Origin: Turnera subulata
Taxonomy: Eukaryota; Streptophyta; Magnoliopsida; Malpighiales; Passifloraceae
Assembly: GCA_028386065.3 (NCBI GenBank)
Contig: JAKUCV010003303.1
Coordinates: 7,597-71,596, forward strand
Direction of reading: 5' to 3'
DNA: 64,000 nucleotides
The first letter of the stretch is position 1. Every line of letters begins with the position of its first letter. A program made the translations under genes and the position numbers. Of this stretch, positions 12,698 through 23,160 are shown piece after piece. A model generated the notes under the pieces. It was not told the origin of the DNA, searched no databases, and worked only from the letters and a program-made list of their open reading frames with translations.

Positions 12698-14473
12698 TTG
12701 AAGCATCAGTGGGTGAACGTGGCAAAATGGGTCGGTGGAAAGGATTGGTACCCGCCGAGCAAGGAAGCCCCATCGGCAAGTTGTGTACTGCACTGGAATC
12801 CATTTTGTATGTAACCTCTGTATCGGCATTGATTTTGAGAAATTTTGTCCACTCATAATATCGCTACATAGAAAATGCTGAAGCAGAAGATTTGCCCCTT
12901 ACAGAAAAATATTGTTATGAACTGACTGACTTGTAAAACTTCCAGGCGATTGTTTTGAGGTGGTGGTAGGAGGCGGAGCCAAGAATATTTTTCGCCGGGC
13001 AGGAGCATTTGTATACCATTTACTATACTATTGAAATATCATTCTGCTGGAGATGAGATCCAGATTAGGCTTTTTTTTTTTTTTGAAAACATTAAATGTC
13101 AGCATACATTACAGCATTTTTCTTTTTGGTAAATACATAACTGCTTGAATTGAAAGGCATAAATCTGTGAGTATGCGAATCCTTTTTCCAGGGAAGTGTG
13201 AGGTCAACATGTCTGCTTGTTGCCGTGGCCCTCTTGATTTATTTGCCAGCCATTGTATTTGTATGTATGCCCGCAACCGCAAAAGATTCCTGATTCGATG
13301 ATCTTCGAGCACCAAGTATATAATATATTGATGCACACATTGTCTGATTTGGTTGTAGATTCCTAAACCAATCGAAAGACCGGCCTGGGCCAGCACAGCA
13401 CAGAAAAGAAGATGAATTGAATGATACACAATATTATTTACTGATAAGAAGATGCCTTTTTTAGTAATCCCATTTTTTTTCCCATTACAAATACAGGATA
13501 ATAGAGATCCTTACCAAGGCAACAAAGAATCTCTAGATAACGGTAAATTAATAAACAGTTAGCTTATGAAAACACTAATAACTGCAAGGACCCGTTGGGA
13601 TTTAATAAGTAAATGAAAAAGAAAATGAAGAAAAACCAAAATAGGAAAATAAGGAATCGTAAAGGAATGACTCAATTGACCCCCCCAAAAAAAAGGGTGG
13701 GGATTCTGATGAAATTAGAAATTACTAAGGGGAGAGGGAATAAATGGAAGTTTGGTCAGAAGATAGCTACTACAAACAAGTGAGGGAATGAATGAGGGAG
13801 TTAGTTACCATAAGAAGCAAGAAATAATAATGATTATACATGATGATGCCTTTTGACTCATAACAATACCATAATTGTATTTGTAAATTGTATTTGTATT
13901 TGTACTATTTTGTATGATGATGTGGGAGAGATGGAGGAGCCGCCCCTCCCTGTGCTGTCAATAGAGCATTGAGTGGGGGGAGATTGGTGGAAGGTGGGTG
14001 TCTTTTCATTAATTAGTAATTACTATATACTAGTAGTTTTGATGCTAATCCCTCTCATTAATAATTAGTAACCGGCCAACCACTTCAAATTCTCTCGTCC
14101 AACTCTCCTTTTTGCCCAAGAGCATTTGGATTGCATCTATGTTTGCCTGCGGTGGGGGGTTATATGTCTCTTTCAAATCATCAAAAACCATATTTATGCA
14201 TCTTAATTGTTCTGGCTTCTTCCATTCCATCTCTCTCGTCATAATTGTATTATCATCTTATCTTCTCTTCTCTTTTGTTTCTTCGGATTTAATTCAATTC
14301 TGCAGGGGGTTTCAAAGCACACAAACATTTGGTTGGTCAGGGGATGATATAGTACAGGACTAGATAGCTGCTAATTAGTCAACTAGAGCTATTCTGCTTT
14401 AATTCACCTCAGAGACACCGGGCCAACAGTATACTATAGTACAATAATTATAGTACTATAGTAGTAATTAATA
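12698..14473. other. 3' UTR of the P5A ATPase gene and intergenic sequence
   Basis: The first 150-350 bases are probably 3' UTR. A T15 run at about 13073 followed on the minus strand's upstream side by unique sequence could be the A tail of an old leftward retroelement, but no flanking duplication is visible. The minus frame at 13109-13429 has no recognisable domain. 13440-14460 is AT-rich with short homopolymers; the likely promoter and 5' UTR of the next gene lie in its last few hundred bases. Confidence 0.4.
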
Positions 14474-15114
14474 ATGTCGTCATCGGAAGATGATTTTAGC
14501 TTTCCAAGGATGAGCAATATTGAGGTTCCTCAGTTTGCAAAATCCCCAACATTATGGCGCGTACCCTCATTGACATTGGTGTATCCGCCGGGTAATACCA
14601 ATAATAATAAGCAGTACCAGTACCAGTACCAGTACCACCGAGAATATGAAGAAGAAGAAGAAGAAGAAGAAGTAGGATATTGTGGAAACAGCAGCGGGTG
14701 CTTGGAGTTGGAGATGAAGATGATGAGGGAAGAAGCTGGCAAGGTAATCCGAAAGAGCAGCAGCAGCAACAGCGAGAAGGAGGAGGAGGAGAGAATGGAC
14801 ATGTTATGGGAGGACTTCAACGAGGAGGAGGAGCTCCAACTCCAAAGGCTTTCTTCTTCTTCTTCTTCTTCTTGGAATAAGACGACACAACAACAGCAAC
14901 AACAGCAGCAGCAACAACAACAACAACAACAACAACAGGGATCCCAGATGAACAGCAAGGAGAAAAAACAGCAGCAGCAGCTACTTTGCTGCCTAGACGA
15001 CAACCACAACAACAATATTAATAATAAAAGGGAACCCAAGCTACTTGCTGCGTCCAAGCTTGTGAAGCAGATTCTCTTGTTTCTCAATTCATCATCATCA
15101 TCATCATCATCCTC

Positions 15115-15118
<4 letters not shown>
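14474..15118 (+). CDS. Small low-complexity plant protein with a DMLWEDFNEE motif
   Basis: Single-exon frame of 214 aa, start ATG at 14474. I do not recognise a named function. Outside simple-sequence runs it carries three short motifs, an N-terminal DDFSFP, SPTLWRVPS and RMDMLWEDFNEEEE near residue 107-120; I recall this combination from a group of small uncharacterised plant proteins, which is why I call it a gene. The rest is built from trinucleotide repeats: Glu run (GAA)n, Ser runs, a Gln run of about 17 (CAA/CAG at 14886-14937), and a terminal Ser run from (CAT)n/(TCA)n directly before the stop, followed by (TAG)n after it. The basic segment KLVKQILLFLN near the end may be a conserved tail. 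The antisense frame at 14530-15165 is its shadow. Could be wrong if the frame is not transcribed. Confidence 0.6.
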
Positions 15119-15146
<28 letters not shown>

Positions 15147-16367
15147 CGATCGTCATCACATACATTTTACATTAAAGAATATTTAACTTTTAAGACACAA
15201 ATTAAAAAAGTTGTAATGTTACTTACTAGCGTAGCTATCTATCTAAGCTAGCCAGCTAAGTAATTCCTTTCTTTTCGTTGGTTTACTTTATGTTGTTTCT
15301 TTCAACAATAATAGTCAGTCTGTCAATATACAATAGCAATAGTACGTATTTGCCATCTTGGGCTTTCTTTCCCATATTCTTCTACTTGGATGGATGGATG
15401 GATGGATGGACTGACTGTGTTTTTCTTTGTAAATGAAAGCCTGAATATTTTGGGCCATACCCTGGGCTTTCCTTATTCATGGTAAAAGGCCTGCCATTTT
15501 TCTAGGACCAATTTTTTTTTTTAAAAAAAAGTGTTTTATTCTCTTTCAAACCTTTCTTCTTTTTTTTTTTTTTTCATTCTTTTGTTTATTTTCTTATTAG
15601 TACTACTAGTGTTTGTTTAGGGGTGGCATAATTTGACCAACGACCTACTGAAAGTAGTAAACAAATGTGGGATCTTTGATTGAAACGATGTCCAATCCAG
15701 AGCTTAGCTAGCTTATATGAGTTGTAAAAAATAAAAAATATATTAAAAGAAAGAGCAGGAAGGAAGAAGAATCCAAGAACAGAGTGGTTAAGACTTCTTC
15801 ATAATAAAGATGGGATTTGAATTGATTCCCAAAATAATAAAAAAAAATATATCCTTTTGTTATTTTTTTCCCCCCCAAAGTCTTAAAACAAAATTGGCGA
15901 AAAAAATTAATGTATTCACTTTTATTTTTTTTAAATTAAGAAAAGGGAATTATTGAGTCAAACTTATCCCTCCCCATAATCCGTGTCTCGTGGTGGTCGG
16001 AGATAGAGTTAGTGTGGAGATCAAATGATTTTATTTTTATAAAGTAGTAGACTGACTAGTAGTAGTAAGAATTTAGGCAGGGGAGTGAAATGCAGCAAAC
16101 ACGAAATCCTCGTGTGTGATTCTCTTTTTTTTTTTTTTGTTTATATATATATATGTTGGGCCACTGATTTTGCAATGATGGGGTGGGATGATGATGATGA
16201 TGATACGATACAATTATTTTAGTGGTAACTGGAGGGGTGGCAAATTTTGACCAAAACCCCCCAATATATAGAGAAGACAGAGAAGAGAAAAGAAGAGAGT
16301 GAGGAAGAAAGGAAGAAAGTAAGAAAGAAGAAGGATTCTAATTGAGTGAAGGAAGAGGGAGAGGGAG
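15119..16367. other. Intergenic region between the small protein and the thioesterase
   Basis: AT-rich, with (TAG)n at 15116-15142, (GGAT)n at about 15389-15410 and several T or A tracts. No gene or structured element is recognisable. About 16150-16367 is the probable promoter and 5' UTR (purine-rich, GAAAGAAG) of the thioesterase gene. Confidence 0.4.
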
Positions 16368-18189
16368 ATGGATCTAGAGTCAGTGAAGAGATACCTGGAG
16401 AAAGGGAACGATGAGAATGAAGAAGGCCAGAAAGAGAACGCAGCAACCATCCATGGGATGCCTCTCCGATTCTTCGAGCGCTTCATCATGCAGGGCCTCC
16501 ATGTTGATGTCATTGAACCAGGCCGCGTTGTTTGCTCCATGAAAGTCCCTCCTCGTTTACTGGTACTCCCCATCTCCCATCTCTTCTCTTCTCTTCTCAA
16601 TTTATCATCTTCTCCTCCTCCACCACCACCAAAACTTTTATTCACTTTCGTCGGTTGACTCGAAGATTTTAGCTTTTGTTCTAATAAACTACTACTGCAA
16701 TCAATTGATTTTGATTTTTTATATGAACAAAAGAATGGCGGCAACTTCTTGCACGGTGGAGCCACTGCTACGCTTGTTGATTTGGTGGGTTCAGCTGTCA
16801 CCTACACCGTTGGTGCTCCCGTCACTGGGGTTTCCGTCGAGATCAGTATCACTTTCTTGGACGCCGCTTTCCCCAATGTCAGTATTCTTCTCTTTCTTTC
16901 CCTTCCCTGTTTGTTCCCACTTTTCATTCTTTCATCTCCTTGGCTGCTTTTACTGCTTTTTTGCTCGGCTGATGCTGCTGTCAACGCTACCCCTAACTTT
17001 CTAGATCCACTCCACCAAACCCAATTTCTTACAAACTATTGTTAACTTCACAACAACAGCTCCACTAACTACTGCTGTAGATTTCTCTTAATGTTCAGGT
17101 TGTTTACATGCACCTCTCCTCTGTATACAAAAGCCAATAGCTAATCCCATTATCTTCATCGTAAATTTCCCTTTTAGATTTTAGCTTCCACTGAGTTCTT
17201 ATGATCCCCTGCGTCTTCAGTCGACTCTCAACCCTGCTCCCGAAATCAGGTTATGGTGTTGTTTCCATGCTCTAGGTTGTTGTTGCTTTGGTGCATAAAG
17301 ACATCACTACTACAAACAATAGATGCTGTCTTTGTTCGAGTGCTCAAATGAATATGAAGTTATACCCTCCCCAAGATAAAAGATGATGGTGAAACTAAGG
17401 AACTTGTTTTATCTGAATGATTTTGGATCCTTTGTTGGGTTGGGTGTGCATCACCTTGTTAATCGGATACATGAAAGATTCCAGATTTATCCCATCCGTT
17501 GGTTTGTCATTTGAAGGAAATAGACGAAATACAAAAGCCATATATATAGGCATGCTGGTGGGAAACTGAATGTAGCAATGTCTTCCTCATTTTCAACTGT
17601 TATTAATATAGGGTATAAAAGCGTTCCCAGTGTGAAGAGTATGTTAATTTCCAACTCGGACCCTAATCCTTGTTTGTTATGTGCCTGTCCATGTTGCACA
17701 ACACTGTGAGCAGAGAAGTTCACCTGCAAACTTCACAACCTAACCTAACAAATGGATGTCATGGGATAAAGGTGTATAGTAGGATTATGATTAATAAAAC
17801 ATTAAAACAGGAAATAACAAGTGCAGAAAAGACCCCTTGAATTTGATTGATGCCTGTTGCCTTGTGTTTGTTGTTGTTACTTTGCACGGCTATTTGTTGG
17901 AATGCTTTCAAATTGTGGTGAAACTGAAATTGTATGATAACCAGAAGCTGAACGTTTTGCCATAGTTCTCCTGCCTGTAAAATTACTGGAGCATAAATGA
18001 TTTGTAGGCTTAATTATCTTTCTTGTTTCCCTTTCTTTCTTTCAGGAAGATATAGAGATTGAAGCGAAAGTTCTGCGTGTTGGGAAAGCTGTTGGAGTCG
18101 TGACTGTGGAGTTTAGGAAGAAAAAATCAGGCAAAATTTTTGCTCAGGGTCGCCATACCAAGTATCTTCCCGTTTCTAGTAAAATGTAG
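16368..18189 (+). CDS. Acyl-CoA thioesterase 13-like hotdog-fold protein
   Basis: Three exons, 16368-16562, 16734-16877 and 18046-18189, give a 160-aa protein; all junctions are phase 0. The hotdog core is clear: HGGATATLVDL in exon 2 (residues 72-82) is the PaaI/ACOT13-type motif, in which His-Gly-Gly and the following Asp line the thioester site, and the third exon supplies the closing strands (VLRVGKAVGVVTVEF, then GKIFAQGRHTKY). Family members hydrolyse medium- or long-chain acyl-CoA, or the aromatic acyl thioesters of their bacterial relatives, and work as tetramers. There is no obvious transit peptide, but some plant homologues are peroxisomal or mitochondrial, so location is open. The 1.17-kb second intron is unremarkable. 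The gene lies in the same direction as the two upstream ones. Confidence 0.93.
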
Positions 18190-19613
18190 ATTGCCTCCAA
18201 ACAATTCACCTCACGATTTAGCCTGCCCGGAAATCACAATTTCTTCCCTGGAATCAATAATGTATGTCAATGTTTATTATGTATATGCTACAGATTTAGC
18301 ATATATAATAAATAATCCAATTGGTTCCGATTTAGATTTGCTTGCTTGCCCTTTTGCTTATATTTGATCTACTTTAAGCTTTCTCTTTCAGTTTTTTTTC
18401 CCCTTTTCTTTTGTAAGGATATTATTTTCCCTTTATATTGTGATTCATTTAGCATCTCCTTTCAAGCTTTTGGGTCCACTTTTTATATTTTCTTTTTAGT
18501 AGTATGCCAAAATTACAAGAATATTAAGAAATTCATTTCCAACCTTATGAGATTTCGTTCATAAAAATAATAATTTTCGGAGAAAAACTTAATAAATGTT
18601 ATTTGTTCACAAACTGCCAAATCAAAGCGAAGCATTTTTATCTTTTTTGAGTGCGGGCGGAAGCTGTTTTGTCACTAATTTTTTAAATCTACTTTTTTAT
18701 CCTCTCTTTTTTACTGTTGAACTTAAAATATCAATTTTTCCAAAAAAAATCATACATTGTTCTAGGAAATGTACTTGGTGGAAACATGTTTTAAGGCTCC
18801 AAGTTCATTAGGAAATATATAATGTAGATATCTATTTCACTTACTAAACTAAAATTTAAAATTAAAGATAAATGCCTGTTATACCTCATTATTACCCTTG
18901 GGAAAGGAGGCCTATGCGGTTAATTCAAGTAGGTTACTTACTCCATGTCTCTAGACTCATGCTTAATTGCTGACGGCTTAAAAACTATCCACTTTTAGGA
19001 GAAGGTACAAATATTTGTTTAATTGCTTACCAATTCGATGTTCAAAAAAAAAAATTGCTTACCAATTCCAAGCGTAAAGACTAAAGAGTACATGCACACT
19101 CGGTTTAAGTGATGTTTAAAATAGGAAACAGGCAGTAACTTGTAATATAAAGCCAAGAGTTCATGCGAGAAAAGATGAACAAAAGGCAGCTGCATTAGCA
19201 TTAGCATTAGCATTAGTTGTAGAGCTCGCAAAGTGAGACAATAGGTCATGAAAGAAGAGATTACAACCTCATTCCCTAAAGAACAAAAGTATCATATACT
19301 GTCTTCACCAGATGGACGGACGTACCCATTTAAGGCGAAAAACTCCCAAGATCAGTGTGAGGAGAATCAAAACAATTAGCATCTCATCTCTTAAGTAGGT
19401 CTTCCTGTAACTTCCATCAGAAAAACTTAGAAAGGTTATATCACCCATCCTACCAACTGCTTAATGTGGATGAATCAGGAGCTCCCATGTATTGGCTTTT
19501 CAACCCTGTACAAGATCTATTCCTATATCTGTAAAAGGCACTAATTTCAGTAAAACATAAAGGATTAAATTAACAGCATTCTATCCAATATTTTCCTCTT
19601 CATTCTGAAGCAC
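18190..19613. other. Convergent intergenic region between the thioesterase and the DYAD-like gene
   Basis: Holds the 3' UTRs of both genes (thioesterase on plus, DYAD-like on minus). AT-rich with no gene. A micro-insertion with direct repeats is at 19021-19068 and a (TTAGCA)n hexamer run at about 19190-19215. Confidence 0.5.
19021..19068 (+). mobile_element. Micro-insertion with A tail flanked by 16-bp direct repeats
   Basis: AATTGCTTACCAATTC is found at 19021-19036 and exactly again at 19053-19068. The 16 bases between them are GATGTTC followed by nine A. The full-length LINE in this window ends GATTGTTC plus an A run, so the insert looks like only the last seven bases and tail of such an element, with its target-site duplication. 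Confidence 0.65.
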
Positions 19614-22234
19614 TTAGATTGTGCCTGGCTTTGAACCCTGCAGACCGCTAACTGAATTCGAGATCTCCAGCACCTGCTGTTCTATCTTAGCTTTCCATTT
19701 CGTTAATTCCTTGAACATCTCCTGTCAAATTTTCCACATTGTGTGTTATGAGAAAAAGAATATTCAGATGAAGGCAAACTAACGCATGGTTTGACATCTG
19801 AACCATGTTAATTTCCCAATGCATAATCGAGCATCACCTGGAACAGAAGGAATGAACTGTTAAGTTCAAACTTTGAATTGGCAGTTGTAGATGAATCAGG
19901 TGTCCAATTAGCTTGATCGTCCTCCAACCTTTTCGGCGCCAGCTGTTGCACATCTCTGTTCATGCCCACAGCGAGAGAGATATGAGGCACATCTAAGATC
20001 AATTGCAAATGGTTTTCTTTTCAAAAACAAAATGCATGGATTAGACATATAGCCGTCCGGCCACTCAAATTTTGTTTTTGTCGAATTTTTCTACCTCTTC
20101 ATTTTGGCCATTTCTTCCTTGAGTAACTCCAAGTCTCTTGCACAAACAGGGCCGTCCTGCAATGGAGTATCACACAGCTTTGGCCAAGGTTGTGATGCTG
20201 AGTAGGGTTCTTGTACTAAAGCATCCCGTCTTACATTAACCAACTCGGTGCCCTCAAGCCAAGGTGTAAACTCCTCTCCCTGAAGATTGTCAAGGGTGCC
20301 AGCCTCCAGCCAGTCCTCCCATCTATCAGAAGTTGGAGTGAGGTTGGTGCATTGCTTTGAAGCCTGTATGCTGCTCAGTGAATTTGCAACTTCAGTAAGC
20401 TGCTGTTCAATCTTGGCCTTCCATGCAACCGACTCCCTATACATATTCTATCCATATTGAAAAATAAAAGAGCATGATAAATGGGGTGAACTTTATTCTC
20501 AACTAAGGTGAGCGAATAGCAAGTAGACAGTGGGAAAAGATGGATGTGACTTTTATAAACCTGCAGGCCACTCAACGAACTTGAAATCTCTGTCAGACGC
20601 TCATCAGTTTTTCCTCTCCATCTTACCAATTCCCTGTACATCTCCTGTAAAAAGGGCAATGCCAACAAATGGCTTCAACAAGCTAGAAAAATTAATGAAT
20701 ATATTACTTTGCAAAAGACTGCAGGAAGATATTCACCCCAATTTGATTAGCTTGGCCTTGCTCTTGATTTTTGCACGCCAGCTCTTCCATATCCCTATAA
20801 AAGCAACACTTATTACCAACCATGCAAAATCACATACTTCACGTGAATATAAGGTCTTTGGTTTAGTTGTTTCTATTCAGTTTACCTTTTCAGCTTCACT
20901 ATTTCCTCTTTAAATGATGCCAATTCTTCAGCAGAAACAGAATCTCCAAGGGAAAGGCTGCCAGTTCTCCAACAAGGTGGGGGAACCCAATTTGGATTTG
21001 GCACCCCAGCCTCACGCTTAATCATAACCAGGTCAGCACTCTCCAGCCAATACTCCATAATCCCTTCAGTGTTGTAGCACCGTCTAAACCGCTCAGCGCC
21101 GCCAGGTGCCACTTTACCATCAATGTGCTTCAGTAGATGGTCTAAGAGTCCAGTGTCACCAATGTATTTACGAGCTGCGGTTCTCAGTGCTGGTCGGGTA
21201 ATGGGGTTCTCAAATACTGCCCCTTCAGACTTCATGACTTGCAACATATGCTTTTCTGCCAGCTTATACCTAGAAACAAAGACTTGCGATTAGAATCAAC
21301 CTGCAGATAGAGCAACCAAAAACGAAAAGTTTGCAGCGTGTACTACCTGTCCAACCCCCATCGATTCTTCTCCCTTCTTCTTGGTGTGGAACTCTCATGT
21401 TTAATTTTCTTGCAGTTATCAGGCATATCATGTTTCTTCTGATCAATCCGTCTCTTTGTGCCTGCCTCAGTAAGATGGCCGAGTGTAAAGCGGTTGCTCT
21501 TCTCAATATGTGGAATCAGAACAGACTCGGTCTCCATACCTTCTTCATCCTGTTCTTCTTTGACGGTGGAGGAAGGAAGTTGAAAAGCATTGGCTTCATC
21601 TTGTTTGACCACAGTGGATGTTAGTTGAAGATTGTTTTCTTTACTCTCGGCGATAAACTCAGCTTGCCTGCAGCTGCCCCATTTTACCATCTTGGCACGT
21701 CTGAGTTCTAGCAGACAAGCCCCTTTCTTTGTTGTTTCATCATCACCGAGGCAGGTTTTAGAAGAGTTGGAAGCAGCTGTGAAGGAAAGAATAATGTAGT
21801 GAAACGTGCAGAGCACAACAGAGGTAATGCAGTCATCAAGATAAGCATCTGAATTAGTTTGAAGAAAAGAACATAAATGTCTTGTTGTTCCACTTAATTC
21901 ATCAGGCCTTCACTAGCTAGTGCATACCAATTTTCCCTCAACAATCAAATCGGTGTTCCAAATACAGCAGGCAGCGCAAGTAACAATATATATATGTCGA
22001 AGGAAATGAACAGCCTATCATGGCATGCCTGGTTTAGAGTGATCGGGAATGGAGAGAATTGAGCAAGTAAGAAATATGGATGTGAATGGGGGTGATGAAT
22101 TAGTGATGGCAGCATGGTGATGAGGTATAAAAGATGGTAAAACAAAGGAAATGGGAGAGACAGGAAGGATTGATTGAGGGATGATAAGGTGATGAGATAC
22201 CTTTGTAGGATGAGCTCGACATCAACAGGCACAT
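19614..22234 (-). CDS. DYAD/AMEIOTIC1-like protein with repeated C-terminal modules
   Basis: Eight coding exons on the minus strand join in frame: 22234-22201, 21776-21347, 21269-20886, 20794-20737, 20644-20561, 20447-20095, 19955-19838, 19721-19614, giving 522 aa. Exon 3 carries the conserved plant DYAD/SWI1/AM1 block (RWGLDRYKLAEKHM across the exon 2/3 junction, then a winged-helix-like stretch and GIMEYWLESADLV). DYAD and AM1 act in meiotic entry and sister-chromatid cohesion; this looks like the At5g23610-type relative, whose job I do not know. The C-terminus repeats: a block with WLE..(D/E)LV..(K/R)R ending K(L/M)KR occurs in exons 3 and 6, the D(M/V)..L segment in exons 4 and 7, and a 28-residue coiled-coil unit (E-M-Y/F-R/K-E-L...GLQ) in exons 5, 6 and 8. 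The chosen start gives MCLLM; the frame stays open 39 bases further to a possible acceptor at 22273, so the N-terminus is the least certain part, and the N-terminal domain of true DYAD is not seen. Confidence 0.85.
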
Positions 22235-22978
22235 AATTCCATAGTCATCCAAGGGGCAGTTGGTGAAAAGAACCTACAGTACAGGGAGGGAGGGATAGAT
22301 ATAAATGTATGAAAAAAAACAAGAGCATTGTCCCTTCTTCAACCGGCAACATTAAAAATACAGAGCAAGAACAGGGATAAAATGCAAGCAGAACAGAACA
22401 GAACAGAACAGAACAGAACAGGGTACAAAAATAGAATACAAAAGAAATAAGGGGGACCAAAAAGAGCAGGCAAAAAAAAATACGGTCTAAGGTCCCTCGT
22501 GGGTGGGTGAAATGAAAGGTAAAAACGAAAGAATCCATTCAAACACCGGAATCCAGAATCTTCTTCTCTGCATGAAATTTTTAAAAAAGAAGAAGAAAAG
22601 GAATGATTGATCCTGATGAGGCAGGGAGCTATATTTAATTTCATCATCATTATTACTTATTATTTGCCACCTACTTTATACTCTCTCTCTCTCTCTCTCT
22701 ACCGGTACCGGTGGCGGGAGGGAATGATCACTAAACCTAACCTAACAAAAACAACAAAAGAAGAAAATCCGAGAAAATGAAGGCAACGAACTAAGAGGGA
22801 AACTAAAATGTATTAATTTATTTTGTTTAGGGAAAAAAAAAACACTATTCCATCAGAATACGTAATTAATAAATTAATTAATAAATATGTAGGGAGCACG
22901 CACGCAGCCGCAGAGTCTGACTGGAAAGAAAGACAAAGAGAGAGAGAAGAAGATGATGTGATGATGATGATGATGATG

Positions 22979-23009
<31 letters not shown>

Positions 23010-23160
23010 CCTATACACAGAGAGACAGAAATGAGAGAAAGAAAAAAAATAAAAAGGGTTTAGGGTTTTTACCGAGACGAGACGAAAGGGAAAAGAGAAT
23101 GAGTTTAGGGATCCGCGGCGATCAAACACCAAACATTCATCGAATCATCCACTCAATGCA
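22235..23160 (-). other. Probable 5' UTR exon and intron of the DYAD-like gene
   Basis: On the minus strand, about 23160-23073 reads like a UTR exon and ends at a donor GTAAAA (23072). An acceptor TACTGTAG ends at 22274, just before the start-codon exon. The intron between holds (AGAAC)n at about 22392-22420, (CT)n at 22681-22700, and a (GAT)n/(AT)n run at about 22963-23005. The splice sites are inferred only from sequence. Confidence 0.4.

Noticed and set aside
13073..13090. T15 run as a possible fifth LINE tail scar
   Set aside because: The flanks (GATCCAGATTAGGC left, GAAAACATTAAATG right) share no direct repeat.
13109..13429. 106-aa minus-strand frame next to a poly(T) run
   Set aside because: No recognisable domain, no splice partners and no direct repeats to support a retroelement.
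14530..15165. 211-aa antisense frame with Tyr, Asp and Cys runs
   Set aside because: Shadow of the microsatellite-coded protein on the plus strand.
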